This document shows, in pieces, positions 15,165 through 22,979 of a stretch of 27,873 bases of DNA. Source of the stretch: DASUBN01 sp035691665 (GTDB lineage: Bacteria; Pseudomonadota; Gammaproteobacteria; Natronospirales; REEB76); the NCBI GenBank assembly GCA_035691665.1, contig DASSIS010000044.1:1-27873 (forward strand), given 5' to 3'. The position numbers and the translations under genes are program-made. Below the pieces are notes generated by a model. The model saw nothing but the letters and a program-made list of their open reading frames with translations. It did not search any database and was not told where the DNA came from. Each line of letters starts with the position of its first letter. Within the stretch, counting starts at the first letter, position 1.

Positions 15165-15839
15165 TTAAGACTTGGCTTTGGAGAGCTCTTCCCGCATCTG
15201 TTTTATGACGGTCTTATAGTCTTTCGTGCCGAAGATGGCCGAGCCCGCCACGAAGGTGTCGGCACCGGCGGCGGCGATCTCACGGATGTTGTCCGCCTTC
15301 ACGCCGCCGTCGATCTCCAGGCGGATGCTGCGGCCGCTGGCCTTGATGAGCTCGCGCGCATCCTTGAGCTTGTCGAGAGCCGAACGGATGAAGGACTGGC
15401 CGCCGAAACCGGGGTTCACGGACATGATGAGCACCATGTCCACCTTGTCGATCACGTACTTCAGGTGGTCCAGGGGCGTCGCCGGGTTGAACACCAGGCC
15501 CGCCTTGCAACCGCTGTCGTGGATGAGGGAGAGGGTGCGGTGGATATGCTCGCTCGCCTCGGGGTGGAAGGTGATGTAGTTGGCGCCGGCCTTGGCGAAA
15601 TCCGGCACGATGCGGTCCACGGGCTTCACCATCAGGTGCACGTCGATGGGCGCCTTCACGCCGCGCTTGCGCAGCGCCTCGCAGACCACGGGGCCGATGG
15701 TGAGGTTGGGCACGTAATGGTTGTCCATCACGTCGAAGTGGATCATGTCCGCCCCGGCGGCGAGCACGTTCTCCACCTCTTCGCCCAGGCGGGCAAAATC
15801 GGCTGAGAGGATCGAGGGGGCGATGAGGAAATCGGCCAT
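15165..15839 (-). CDS. rpe: Ribulose-phosphate 3-epimerase
   Basis: A 224-residue TIM-barrel enzyme interconverting ribulose-5-phosphate and xylulose-5-phosphate in the pentose phosphate pathway. Family landmarks: APSILSADF, MIHFDVMDNHYVPNLT with metal ligands H34 and D36, DVHLMV, VNPGFGGQSF and EIDGGV with the second catalytic Asp, then FVAGSAIFG for phosphate. It is the first gene of rpe-gph-trpEGDC. Upstream, CTGAAA and TTAAAG about 16 bp apart on the minus strand (within 15870-15905) are a weak promoter candidate. Confidence 0.96.
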   Translation of the reverse strand: MADFLIAPSILSADFARLGEEVENVLAAGADMIHFDVMDNHYVPNLTIGPVVCEALRKRGVKAPIDVHLMVKPVDRIVPDFAKAGANYITFHPEASEHIHRTLSLIHDSGCKAGLVFNPATPLDHLKYVIDKVDMVLIMSVNPGFGGQSFIRSALDKLKDARELIKASGRSIRLEIDGGVKADNIREIAAAGADTFVAGSAIFGTKDYKTVIKQMREELSKAKS

Positions 15840-15973
15840 GGTCGGTCTCGCTCGCCGGATGCGGTGGCCACACTTTAACCGAAGCCATGGGGCTTTTCAG
15901 CCTGTGGCAGGGGTAAATGGGCACGGCCAGGGTGGCGCTGCTACCATCTGCCGGGGAAAAGGGGAGTACAGGG

Positions 15974-17068
15974 ATGAAGTTCAGCTTATCAAGACGCAGC
16001 ATCGCCCAATACGCGGCCCAGCCCGGGAACAACTATCTCCTGCTGCGCTTCGTGGCTGCCCTGCTGGTGATCTACGGCCATGCCTACGCCATCGCCCCCG
16101 AACGCGGCGGCATGGACCTCATCCAGCGGATCTTCGGCGTCACCTATGCCGGCGACGTGGGGGTCTACACCTTCTTCATCATCAGCGGCTTCCTGGTCAC
16201 CGGCAGCTACCTGAACCGTGCCGACTTCGGCGATTACCTCAAGTGCCGCCTGCTGCGCCTCCTGCCCGGCCTCGCCGTGTGCCTCGCGCTCACGGTGTTC
16301 GTCCTGGGTCCTCTCGTGACCAGCCTCCCGGCCGGCGGCTATCTCACCCGGTCCGACACCTATCATTACTTCACGGCCAACCTCAGCCTCATCAAGACCG
16401 TCTATACCCTGCCCGGGGTGTTCGAGAAGCTGCCCCAGGACGGCGCCGTGAACGGCTCCCTCTGGACCCTGCCGGCGGAGTTCCGCCTCTACCTGCTGGT
16501 GGGTCTCATCGGCGTCACCCGCCTCCTGGCCTGGCGCCGCGGATACATCTGGCTCGCCCTGGGGCTCGCGGCGGTAGCGCTCTTCACCCCGCCCGACCTG
16601 GCGCTCATGTTCAACAAGTACCCGCTGCGCAGCCTGTTCCTGTATTTCCTGGCGGGCTCGGTGCTGCGGGTGTACTGGGACCTCGTCCCCTTGAGCGGCT
16701 TCATCCTGGCCGCCTTCGCCGTGGTGGATGTGTTCCTCCGCCACACCGCCGCCTACCCCGCGGCGCTCGGCGTCACCCTGGGCTACGCCGTCCTCTGGGC
16801 CGCCTACGTGCCGGACCTCCATGCCTTCAACCGCGTGGGCGACTATTCTTACGGTCTCTATATCTATGCTTTCCCCCTGGCCCAGGTCCTGAGGCAATAT
16901 TTCATCCACATCGCCCCCCTGGAACTCTTCGCCTGGGACACGGTGCTGACCCTCGCCTGTGCGGCCCTCTCGTGGCACCTGGTGGAAGAGCCGGCGCTGC
17001 GCTTGAAGCGGGTGGATTTCGGCAGCCAGCTGAAACGCCTGTGGCGCCGTCGACCTGCATCTATATAG
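15974..17068 (+). CDS. Acyltransferase family 3 membrane protein (OafA/YrhL type)
   Basis: A 364-residue polytopic inner-membrane protein with about ten hydrophobic segments. Acyltransferase-3 features are visible: the opening NNYLLLRFVAALLVIYGHAYAI with the conserved His, YTFFIISGFLVTGSYL, the R-x-x-R-L-L-P pattern in CRLLRLLPGL, and NGSLWTLPAEFRLYLLVGLI. Family members O-acylate cell-surface polysaccharides, lipids or other exported molecules; the acceptor cannot be told. The ATG at 15974 is preferred over 15917 because GGGGAG lies 8 nt upstream and homology starts nearby. It is divergent from rpe and 28 bp upstream of the CopD-like gene. Confidence 0.88.
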   Translation: MKFSLSRRSIAQYAAQPGNNYLLLRFVAALLVIYGHAYAIAPERGGMDLIQRIFGVTYAGDVGVYTFFIISGFLVTGSYLNRADFGDYLKCRLLRLLPGLAVCLALTVFVLGPLVTSLPAGGYLTRSDTYHYFTANLSLIKTVYTLPGVFEKLPQDGAVNGSLWTLPAEFRLYLLVGLIGVTRLLAWRRGYIWLALGLAAVALFTPPDLALMFNKYPLRSLFLYFLAGSVLRVYWDLVPLSGFILAAFAVVDVFLRHTAAYPAALGVTLGYAVLWAAYVPDLHAFNRVGDYSYGLYIYAFPLAQVLRQYFIHIAPLELFAWDTVLTLACAALSWHLVEEPALRLKRVDFGSQLKRLWRRRPASI

Positions 17069-17096
17069 TCATAGTCCGAATAACCGGGAGCATCCC

Positions 17097-17561
17097 ATGT
17101 CCGCCCTCGCCCTCGCCTTGCACGTCCTCGCCGCCATCGTCTGGGTGGGCGGCATGTTCTTCGCCTTCCTGGCGGTGCGCCCCGCGCTCGCGGAGCTGGA
17201 CACCAAGCACCGCGCCCGCGTCTGGGCCGCCATCTTCCGGCGCTTCTTCCCCTGGGTGTGGGCCTGCATCGTGGTACTGCTGGTGAGCGGCTTCTACCTG
17301 GTCTTCATCACCTTCGACGGCTTCGCCACCGCCCCGCCCTTCGTGCACACCATGATGGGCCTGGGGATCGTGATGATGGCGCTCTTCGCCTACGTCTTCT
17401 TCGTGCCCTACCACCAGCTCAAGACGGCGGTGCAGACCGGCTCCGAGCCCCTGGCGATCCACGCCATGGTTAGGATCCGCCTGCTCATCGCCGTCGACCT
17501 GACGCTGGGGATCCTCGTGGTGCTCGTGGCCATGTTCTTCGGCTACTTCGCCACGAACTGA
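17097..17561 (+). CDS. CopD-like integral membrane protein
   Basis: A 154-residue protein with four transmembrane segments (about 3-25, 50-72, 82-104 and 126-150). The N-terminus ALHVLAAIVWVGGMFFAFLAVRPAL carries the His and WVGG pattern of the CopD copper-resistance membrane domain, and further His residues occur in FVHTMMG and PYHQL. Single-domain members of this kind are common, and copper transport is not proven for them; haem binding is another possibility. GGGAG precedes the ATG by 6 nt. It follows the acyltransferase by 28 bp. The last base of its stop is the first base of a repeat element. Confidence 0.8.
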   Translation: MSALALALHVLAAIVWVGGMFFAFLAVRPALAELDTKHRARVWAAIFRRFFPWVWACIVVLLVSGFYLVFITFDGFATAPPFVHTMMGLGIVMMALFAYVFFVPYHQLKTAVQTGSEPLAIHAMVRIRLLIAVDLTLGILVVLVAMFFGYFATN

Positions 17562-17806
17562 CAAAACCCACTCAAAAGGCGCTGCGCTCGCTATAACTTT
17601 GTCTGTAGCAGGATGCGTACGTGCCGCGGAGCACAGGGATGTGCGGGAGCGGCGAGCGGGAGGCTCGCCCGCCAGCTTCGCTGGCGGTCCAGGGCGAACA
17701 ATTGTTCGCCCGTTCGCCGCATGCGGCGAACCCTCACGTACACCAAGAGTACGCTCCGGTTGCTCGTCTCGCACGCCTCGTTCTAGCGCTTTTGCGCGGG
17801 TTTTGT
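17561..17806. repeat. Mosaic inverted-repeat element, copy 4 (largest, carries all modules)
   Basis: The outer arms read ACAAAACCC...CAAAAG(G)CGC on each strand (left 17561-17582, right about 17786-17806). After the left arm comes GCTGCGCTCGCTATAAC and the module with TGTAGCAGGATGCGTACGTG shared with 14929 and 21773. Then follow palindromes GGGCGAACAATTGTTCGCCC and GTTCGCCGCATGCGGCGAAC, and the CGTAC/GTACG core hairpin (about 17735-17755) shared with 12444, 22787 and 27390. It fills the space between the convergent CopD-like and methyltransferase genes, from the last base of one stop to 4 bp from the other. Confidence 0.75.
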
Positions 17807-17810
17807 ATTT

Positions 17811-18593
17811 TCAAATGGGTTTATGGGCCGCCACGTTGACGAGCGTTTCTTTCCGCGTCCCCGGCGCGCCGACGCGCATGAGGCCGAAGCGTTCGAGTAG
17901 GCCGAAGTCCGCGGAGCGGCTCCACCACAGGTAGGGATAGGACACGTTGCGTGGGCTGAAGCCGAAGCCCGCCTGGCGCACGAGCTCGAGATACCCTGCC
18001 GCGCTCTTCTGCACGTGCATGGGATGGCGGAACAAGAGCCGGATCACCCAGGAACCGATGTACTCGCGGGTGGACTCGGCGAGCAGCAGCCTCCCGCCCG
18101 GCTTCAGCACCCGGAAGATCTCCGCCAAGGTCTCTTCCTGCCTCACCACGTGATGCAGGGTCTGGTGGCAGAACACCAGATCCACCGAGGCATCCGGAAC
18201 CCTAAGCGCCGCGCAATCGGATTCCAGCACCTCCACCGGCACGTCGCAGCGCGCCCCCTCCGCCTGCGCCATGGCAAGGCCCGCGGCATCCACGTCCACG
18301 CCGATGAGGCGGGCGGGCTTGAGATGCTGCACCAGCGCCGGGAAAGCCTTGCCCTGGCCGCAGCCGATGTCCAGGATCACCGGGGCTGCGGCCCGCGGCC
18401 CGTCCATGAGGCGCTTCAGGTCCTGCACGGCCACGTCCACCACCCGCTGCTCCCAGGTGCGGGTGCCCAGGAACCAGAAGCCGAAGCGGCTCTCGTGCAC
18501 GTAGTCCGCCGGCAGCGCCGCGGCCGCCGGCCGCCCGGCGACCTCGCCACCCAGCTCGACCGCTTCCAGGCCCGCTTCTCTCAGCACGTTCAT
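17811..18593 (-). CDS. Class I SAM-dependent methyltransferase
   Basis: A 260-residue enzyme. Motif I is VILDIGCGQGK near residue 97, then LIGVDVDAAGLAMAQ with the acidic residue for the SAM ribose, VDLVFCHQTLHHV, and FRVLKPGGRLLLAEST, as in UbiE/Methyltransf_11 proteins. The substrate is unknown; a C-terminal segment with WVIRLLFRHPMHVQ and aromatic-rich stretches may bind it. The frame is open much farther upstream, but that part is a shadow of djlA. The ATG at 18593 overlaps the djlA stop by 4 nt, so it is translationally coupled to djlA. Confidence 0.88.
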   Translation of the reverse strand: MNVLREAGLEAVELGGEVAGRPAAAALPADYVHESRFGFWFLGTRTWEQRVVDVAVQDLKRLMDGPRAAAPVILDIGCGQGKAFPALVQHLKPARLIGVDVDAAGLAMAQAEGARCDVPVEVLESDCAALRVPDASVDLVFCHQTLHHVVRQEETLAEIFRVLKPGGRLLLAESTREYIGSWVIRLLFRHPMHVQKSAAGYLELVRQAGFGFSPRNVSYPYLWWSRSADFGLLERFGLMRVGAPGTRKETLVNVAAHKPI

Positions 18594-19390
18594 TTGATCC
18601 CTCTCGCTTCCTTGACCGTGTCGTAAGCCACGTTGATCTGTTGCACCTTCTCCTGGGCGAGCTTGAGCATGGCTTCGGGCAGGCCCCGGGCCACCAGCTT
18701 GTCCGGATGGTTCTCCTTCATGAGCCGCCGGTAAGCGGTCTTGATGTCCGCATCCGAGGCCTGCGGGCTCACCCCCAGGGTCTGATAGGCCGTGGCCAGC
18801 ACGTCCTCCCGCGCCATCCGCAGCCCGGCGCCCGTGTGCGCGCCCTGGTAGCGGCGCTGGGCGTTGATGAACTGCTCGTACTGGCGCAGCTCGAACTCCG
18901 AGATGCCGAGCAAGGCGCAGATGCGCTCGAACAGCACGCGCTCGGCCGGGTGCAACCGGCCGTCCGCCAGCGCCGCGTGCAGCTGGATCTGCAGGAACAT
19001 GCGCATCAGGTCGTGCCGGCCGAAGCAGGCGGCGCGGAACTGGGCGAGCGCCGCGTCCAGGTCGAAGTCCGGCTGCTTGCCGCGGTTGAAGAGCTCGATG
19101 GCCGCGCGCTGCTGGTCCGGGTTCAGGTTCATGTGCGCCATGACCGCGCGCGCCGCCTGGATCTCGTCCGCCGAGACCACGCCGTCGGCCTTGGCGATGT
19201 GGCCCATCACCGAGAAGGTGGCGGTGAAGAAGGCTTCCTGGGCGCGCAGCGCATCGTGAGCGTTCCAGCCGCCGCGGGAAACGCCGATGGACACGCTCTG
19301 CCCGAGGAGGGCGCCGATGAAAGCCCCGAAGGGGCCGCCGAGCATCCAGCCCAGCACGGCGCCGATGATCAGACCCAACCAATTCGTCAT
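18590..19390 (-). CDS. djlA: Co-chaperone DjlA (TerB and J domains)
   Basis: A 266-residue inner-membrane co-chaperone for DnaK. A glycine-rich N-terminal transmembrane segment (residues 4-32) is followed by a TerB-like central domain (about 50-175, with SVMGHIAKADGVVSADEI) and a C-terminal J domain (about 203-266) holding the HPD tripeptide at 228-230 (ENHPDKL). The architecture matches E. coli DjlA, which anchors DnaK activity at the membrane. It shares a 74-bp divergent region with purC and overlaps the downstream methyltransferase gene by 4 nt. Confidence 0.92.
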   Translation of the reverse strand: MTNWLGLIIGAVLGWMLGGPFGAFIGALLGQSVSIGVSRGGWNAHDALRAQEAFFTATFSVMGHIAKADGVVSADEIQAARAVMAHMNLNPDQQRAAIELFNRGKQPDFDLDAALAQFRAACFGRHDLMRMFLQIQLHAALADGRLHPAERVLFERICALLGISEFELRQYEQFINAQRRYQGAHTGAGLRMAREDVLATAYQTLGVSPQASDADIKTAYRRLMKENHPDKLVARGLPEAMLKLAQEKVQQINVAYDTVKEARGIK

Positions 19391-19431
19391 CTATGACCCG
19401 GCCTCGTGCCTGTGATACCTGGTTCTTGCGA

Positions 19432-19437
19432 TAGAAT
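19432..19437 (+). promoter_or_regulatory. -10 box of purC
   Basis: TAGAAT lies 27 nt before the purC ATG, which predicts a leader of about 21 nt containing a CAGGA Shine-Dalgarno. No good -35 is visible at 17 bp. It would fit the 74-bp divergent space between djlA and purC. Confidence 0.35.
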
Positions 19438-19464
19438 GCGGCGTCACATGCCGCAGGACCACCC

Positions 19465-20361
19465 ATGACCGCCGCGCAGCCCGTCGTGTTCGAGACCAAC
19501 CTGAAGAGCCTGCCGCTGGTGCATCGCGGCAAGGTGCGTGACATCTACGACGCGGGCCCCGAGCACCTGCTCATCGTCACCAGCGACCGCCTGTCGGCGT
19601 TCGACGTAGTGCTGCCCGACCCGATACCGGGCAAGGGCGCGGTGCTGAACGGGATCTCGCGCTTCTGGTTCGAAAAGACGGCGCACATTATACCCAACCA
19701 GCTCACCGGCCTCTCGGTGGAGCAGGTGGTGAAGGATCCCGCCGAGCACGCCCAGCTCCAGGGCCGCGCCGTGGTGGTCAGGAAACTCCGGGCGCTGCCG
19801 GTGGAGGCCGTGGCCCGCGGCTACCTCATCGGTTCCGGCTGGAAGGACTACCAGGCCACCGGCGCCGTCTGCGGCATCCCCCTGCCCCGGGGTCTCGAAC
19901 TCGCGGCGCGTCTGCCCGAGCCGCTCTTCACCCCGGCCAGCAAGGCCCCCAAGGGCCAGCACGACGAGAACATCGGCTTCGAAGAGGTGCGCCATCTCCT
20001 CGGCGAGGCCCTGGCGGAGAAGGTCAAGGAGACCACCCTCAAGATCTACCGCTTCGCGGCGGACTACGCCCTGAAGCGCGGCATCATCATCGCCGACACC
20101 AAGTTCGAGTTCGGCGTCGACAAGGCCGGGCAGCTCTACCTCATCGACGAAGTGCTCACCCCCGACTCCTCCCGCTTCTGGCCGGCGGATACCTACAGGG
20201 CCGGCATCAGCCCCCCGAGTTTCGACAAGCAGTTCGTGCGGGATTACCTCGAGACCCTCGACTGGGGCAAGAAAGCCCCGGGTCCAAAGCTCCCGGCGGA
20301 CGTCATCGGCAAGACCGCCGAGAAATACCAGGAAGCGTACCGCCTTCTTACCAGCAGCTGA
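19465..20361 (+). CDS. purC: Phosphoribosylaminoimidazole-succinocarboxamide synthase
   Basis: A 298-residue enzyme that ligates aspartate to CAIR using ATP (SAICAR synthesis) in purine biosynthesis. Motifs: RGKVRDIYDAG, VTSDRLSAFDVVLPD, PIPGKGAVLNGISRFWF, AVARGYLIGSGWKDYQATG, IIADTKFEFG and VLTPDSSRFWPA. The length is that of the longer PurC form rather than the 237-residue E. coli one. It appears to be a single-gene unit divergent from djlA. Confidence 0.97.
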   Translation: MTAAQPVVFETNLKSLPLVHRGKVRDIYDAGPEHLLIVTSDRLSAFDVVLPDPIPGKGAVLNGISRFWFEKTAHIIPNQLTGLSVEQVVKDPAEHAQLQGRAVVVRKLRALPVEAVARGYLIGSGWKDYQATGAVCGIPLPRGLELAARLPEPLFTPASKAPKGQHDENIGFEEVRHLLGEALAEKVKETTLKIYRFAADYALKRGIIIADTKFEFGVDKAGQLYLIDEVLTPDSSRFWPADTYRAGISPPSFDKQFVRDYLETLDWGKKAPGPKLPADVIGKTAEKYQEAYRLLTSS

Positions 20362-20388
20362 GTAAGCCCAAAATTAAGGCAAACTTAG

Positions 20389-21099
20389 ATGAGATTTAGC
20401 TGCAGAATGATTGGCTTACTATGCTTCGTCTTCTACAGCACTGCTGGTCTTTGTAGGCCGCAGAATCAGATTTGCACCAATCCCGATATCAAGAAATTGG
20501 TGGATGACTATGCCAGCAAGCATAAAGACTCACCCACGTATGAAGACATCATGGCTGGTGCATCGCAGTCCACTGTTAGGACCGACACTCCTTTGATAAC
20601 TTGGGTTGGCGTAGGGTGGGAAGGGCCGCTGGGAGGCTTGTTGTTTGCTGTCGATTGCGAAGGCAAGGCTTCGGACGCGAAAGCCATCGGAACCATCGAG
20701 AAAGTCACAGAAGGCCCCAGCCTTCCCGGAACCGGCAAAACAGTGTTTGTTAGCTTCATAGATGGTGAAGGTACTGGCTGGCTTCACAAAATGATCTCAA
20801 TTTATGCTGTAAGGGACGGGCACATCGAGGAAATATGGCGCCACGCTCTTTACGAATCTGATTATTTTCCAGGTGGAGACGGGGAGGAATCCAGTTTCGA
20901 AGTTTCCCATTCCGACGGGAGCACACTTCAAATTGAAGGTGAACATCGCATCTATCAGCTGATATCAGATCCTGAAAATGGAGATGATTGGAACAAGACT
21001 CCAAAAGAGATAGAAAAGATCCATGAGCGCTACTGCTACAGTCAAGCAAAACTCACTTACCTAACGTGCGCCGATACAGATATCCAGCCCAGTCACTGA
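20389..21099 (+). CDS. AT-richer secreted protein of unknown function
   Basis: A 236-residue protein not recognised. Residues 1-22 (RMIGLLCFVFYSTAGLC) form a signal peptide; the -1 residue before the last Cys is Leu, so a lipoprotein is unlikely. The mature part is soluble, rich in acidic residues and aromatic amino acids, with Cys residues in QICTNP, VDCEG, YCYSQ and LTCADT that could form disulfides. Base composition and codon use are clearly less GC-rich than in the flanking purC and 21117 genes, suggesting recent acquisition. An AAGG motif lies about 12 nt upstream of the ATG. It follows purC by 27 bp. Confidence 0.7.
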   Translation: MRFSCRMIGLLCFVFYSTAGLCRPQNQICTNPDIKKLVDDYASKHKDSPTYEDIMAGASQSTVRTDTPLITWVGVGWEGPLGGLLFAVDCEGKASDAKAIGTIEKVTEGPSLPGTGKTVFVSFIDGEGTGWLHKMISIYAVRDGHIEEIWRHALYESDYFPGGDGEESSFEVSHSDGSTLQIEGEHRIYQLISDPENGDDWNKTPKEIEKIHERYCYSQAKLTYLTCADTDIQPSH

Positions 21100-21116
21100 C
21101 GTCGGCAGCAAGCTAT

Positions 21117-21725
21117 TCAGTCGAGCACCTGATGCAGCCGGATCACCTCCGGGCTGAAGATGTCCGGCCAGAACCACACCAGCGCGATCAGCCCCGCCCC
21201 CGCGAGGATCAGCGAGATGCGGTCCGCGATGCGGTTCGACTCCAGGTAGAAGGGCGCGAGGCCGAGGAAAGCCACCACGTAGGCGCTGCAGAGGTAGACC
21301 ACCGCCGTGGCGTAGGCCTTCCAGCGCGAGATCGGGTCCGAGGCGAACATCACCACCGCCAGGGCCAGCACCACCCCCGACTGCATCACGATGGAGTTGC
21401 GCATGCTGAACACGAACTTCAGCGCCAGCGGCGGCACGTAACCCTTCTGGAACGAGGTCACCCCCACCAGGATGAACTCGATGCCGATGAGCACGATCAC
21501 CAGGCTCGCCATCACGATCAGCGTGCTGGGGTTGAGCGCCCCGGTCACGAAGTTGTAGAACACATCGTAGGCGCTGCTGTGCATGCGCTTCATGAGCAGG
21601 AGCGCGGCCAGCGTCAGCACGATGTTGATGGCGTAGCTGAAGAGCGTCGCCAGGAAATCCTTGAAGATCGCCAGCTTGAAGAGCGTGGCCACGTCCATGA
21701 CGCTGGTGACGGTGCGTGCGAACAT
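21117..21725 (-). CDS. Polytopic membrane protein of unknown function
   Basis: A 202-residue protein with about five hydrophobic segments: near 15-48 (two close together), 68-92, 118-132, 138-160 and 170-190. Phrases include FSYAINIVLTLAALLLMKRM, TLIVMASLVIVLIGIEFILVG and AYVVAFLGLAPFYLESNRIADR. I do not recognise the family. The ATG at 21725 is chosen because AAGGAG lies 6 nt upstream; an in-frame TTG two codons earlier overlaps that site. It lies downstream of a repeat element and convergent with the AT-rich secreted-protein gene. Confidence 0.75.
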   Translation of the reverse strand: MFARTVTSVMDVATLFKLAIFKDFLATLFSYAINIVLTLAALLLMKRMHSSAYDVFYNFVTGALNPSTLIVMASLVIVLIGIEFILVGVTSFQKGYVPPLALKFVFSMRNSIVMQSGVVLALAVVMFASDPISRWKAYATAVVYLCSAYVVAFLGLAPFYLESNRIADRISLILAGAGLIALVWFWPDIFSPEVIRLHQVLD

Positions 21726-21772
21726 ATCCAACTCCTTGAAGCATTACCCCATTGGTTTTAGCAGACCAGCCG

Positions 21773-21962
21773 CCTCAAAAGCGTCGCGAGCGCAGGGTTC
21801 GCCGCATGCGGCGAACGACCCGCCAGGGATGGCGGGGCTGGTCGGCACTCCAGGGACGGATAATACGTTCTCGCGCTCGCCGCTCCCGCACATCCCTGTG
21901 CTCCGCGGCACTTACGCGTCCTGCTACAGACAAAGTCATGCCAAGCGCAGCAGCTTTTGAGG
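21773..21962. repeat. Mosaic inverted-repeat element, copy 5
   Basis: The ends CCTCAAAAGC (21773-21782) and GCTTTTGAGG (21953-21962) are perfect inverted repeats. On the minus strand it reads the same order as copies 3 and 4: GCTGCTGCGCTTGGCATGAC, then TGTAGCAGGACGCGTAAGTG, CCGCGGAGCACAGGGATGTG and CGGGAGCGGCGAGCG. Internal palindromes are GTTCGCCGCATGCGGCGAAC and CCCGCCAGGGATGGCGGG. It begins 3 bp after the stop of the BtuF-like gene. Confidence 0.75.
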
Positions 21963-21965
21963 TAA

Positions 21966-22769
21966 TCACTTATGTGCCCAATCCGCGATAACTTCATATA
22001 TAGCGTTCACCCCATCGGTGAGCGCCGCCGGCCCCGGCTGTAAGATGATGGAAGACTTTATCTCATGCAGCTCCCCGTCCCGCACCGCCGGCACCGCCTC
22101 CCAGCCCGGGCGTGCCGCCACGGACTTGGGCTGGAACTTCTTGCCGCACCATGAGCCCAGGATCAGGTCCGGCTGGCGCCGCACCACCTCCCGGGGATCG
22201 GCCACGATGCGCTGCTTGGCCAGGGATTCTCTAGCCAGTTCCGGGAAGATGTCGACGCCCCCCGCGAGGCCCACCAGTTCCGAGACCCAGCCGATGCCCG
22301 AGATCTGGGGTTCGTCCCACTCCTCGAAATAGACCTTGGGGTGGCGCGGCAGCTTCGCCGCCGCCGCCCTAACCTTGTCCAGGCCCGCCTGCAGCTCCGC
22401 CATCAGGGCGCGGGTCTTGGCCTCGCAGCCGATCATGCCGCCGAGGGTCGCGATCATGCGGAAGATGTCCGCCACCGAGCGCTGGTTGAAGAGATGCACC
22501 TCGATGCCCATCCGCACCAGGTCCGCGGCGATGTCCGCCTGCAGGTCCGAGAAGCCCAGCACCAGGTCCGGCTTCAGGTCCGCGATCTTGTCCAGCTTGG
22601 CGCTCAGGAAGGCCGAGACTTTGGGCTTCTCGCGCCGCGCCTCGGGCGGGCGCACCGTGAACCCCGAGATACCCACGATGCGGGCGTCCTCTTTCAAGAG
22701 GTATAGGGTTTCTGTCGTTTCTTCCGTGAGACAGACTATTCGCTCAGGGTAGTGCCCACTCATGCCCAT
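21966..22769 (-). CDS. BtuF-like cobalamin-binding protein without signal peptide
   Basis: A 267-residue protein of the type-III periplasmic-binding fold, closest in style to BtuF/cobalamin-binding proteins: PERIVCLTEETTETLYLL, IVGISGFTVRPPEA, KIADLKPDLVLGFSDLQADIA and VHLFNQRSVADIF in the first lobe, a long linking helix, and VSELVGLAGGVDIFPEL and RRQPDLILGSWCGKKF in the second lobe. There is no signal peptide at any possible start, so it should be cytosolic, unlike classical BtuF. No btuC or btuD gene is near. The ATG at 22769 was chosen; 22763 and a TTG at 22781 are possible. The ligand is inferred from family resemblance and could be another metal chelate. Confidence 0.8.
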   Translation of the reverse strand: MGMSGHYPERIVCLTEETTETLYLLKEDARIVGISGFTVRPPEARREKPKVSAFLSAKLDKIADLKPDLVLGFSDLQADIAADLVRMGIEVHLFNQRSVADIFRMIATLGGMIGCEAKTRALMAELQAGLDKVRAAAAKLPRHPKVYFEEWDEPQISGIGWVSELVGLAGGVDIFPELARESLAKQRIVADPREVVRRQPDLILGSWCGKKFQPKSVAARPGWEAVPAVRDGELHEIKSSIILQPGPAALTDGVNAIYEVIADWAHK

Positions 22770-22786
22770 ATTCTGACCCAAAATGT

Positions 22787-22918
22787 CAGCTCAAAAGCTA
22801 CTGCGCTTGGCATAACTTCGTTGCGGTCCGGCTCGCAATCCTCACGTACATCAAGAGTACGCTCCGGTTGCTCGCCTCCCGCGCCTCGTTCTGCCTGCGC
22901 TCGTAACGCTTTTGGCTG
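22787..22918. repeat. Mosaic inverted-repeat element, copy 6
   Basis: The ends CAGCTCAAAAGC (22787-22798) and GCTTTTGGCTG (22908-22918) are inverted repeats with a one-base slip. After the left end comes TACTGCGCTTGGCATAAC, shared with copies 3 to 5. The centre is the core module GGCTCGCAATCCTCACGTAC, ATCAAGA, GTACGCTCCGGTTGCTCGCC (about 22830-22876), almost identical to copy 2. It lies between the divergent BtuF-like gene and srkA. Confidence 0.75.
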
Positions 22919-22967
22919 GACGCCTCGGAAGGGAAGGATAGACGCCACAAGCAGAGGAGGCTTCCGT

Positions 22968-22973
22968 TAGACT
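22968..22973 (+). promoter_or_regulatory. -10 box of srkA, probable leaderless transcript
   Basis: TAGACT ends 7 nt before the A of the srkA ATG at 22980. The only Shine-Dalgarno-like AGGAGG is about 20 nt upstream of the ATG, too far to act. No clear -35 is seen. The geometry is the same as at coq7. Confidence 0.4.
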
Positions 22974-22979
22974 GCACCT

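Noticed and set aside
18594..19544. N-terminal extension of the methyltransferase frame to 577 codons
   Set aside because: The extra part is an Arg/Ala/Gly-rich shadow of djlA and purC. The ATG at 18593 overlaps the djlA stop and begins the real domain.
20389..20460. Lipoprotein signal in the AT-rich secreted protein
   Set aside because: The residue before the Cys is Leu (AGLC), which does not fit a lipobox.
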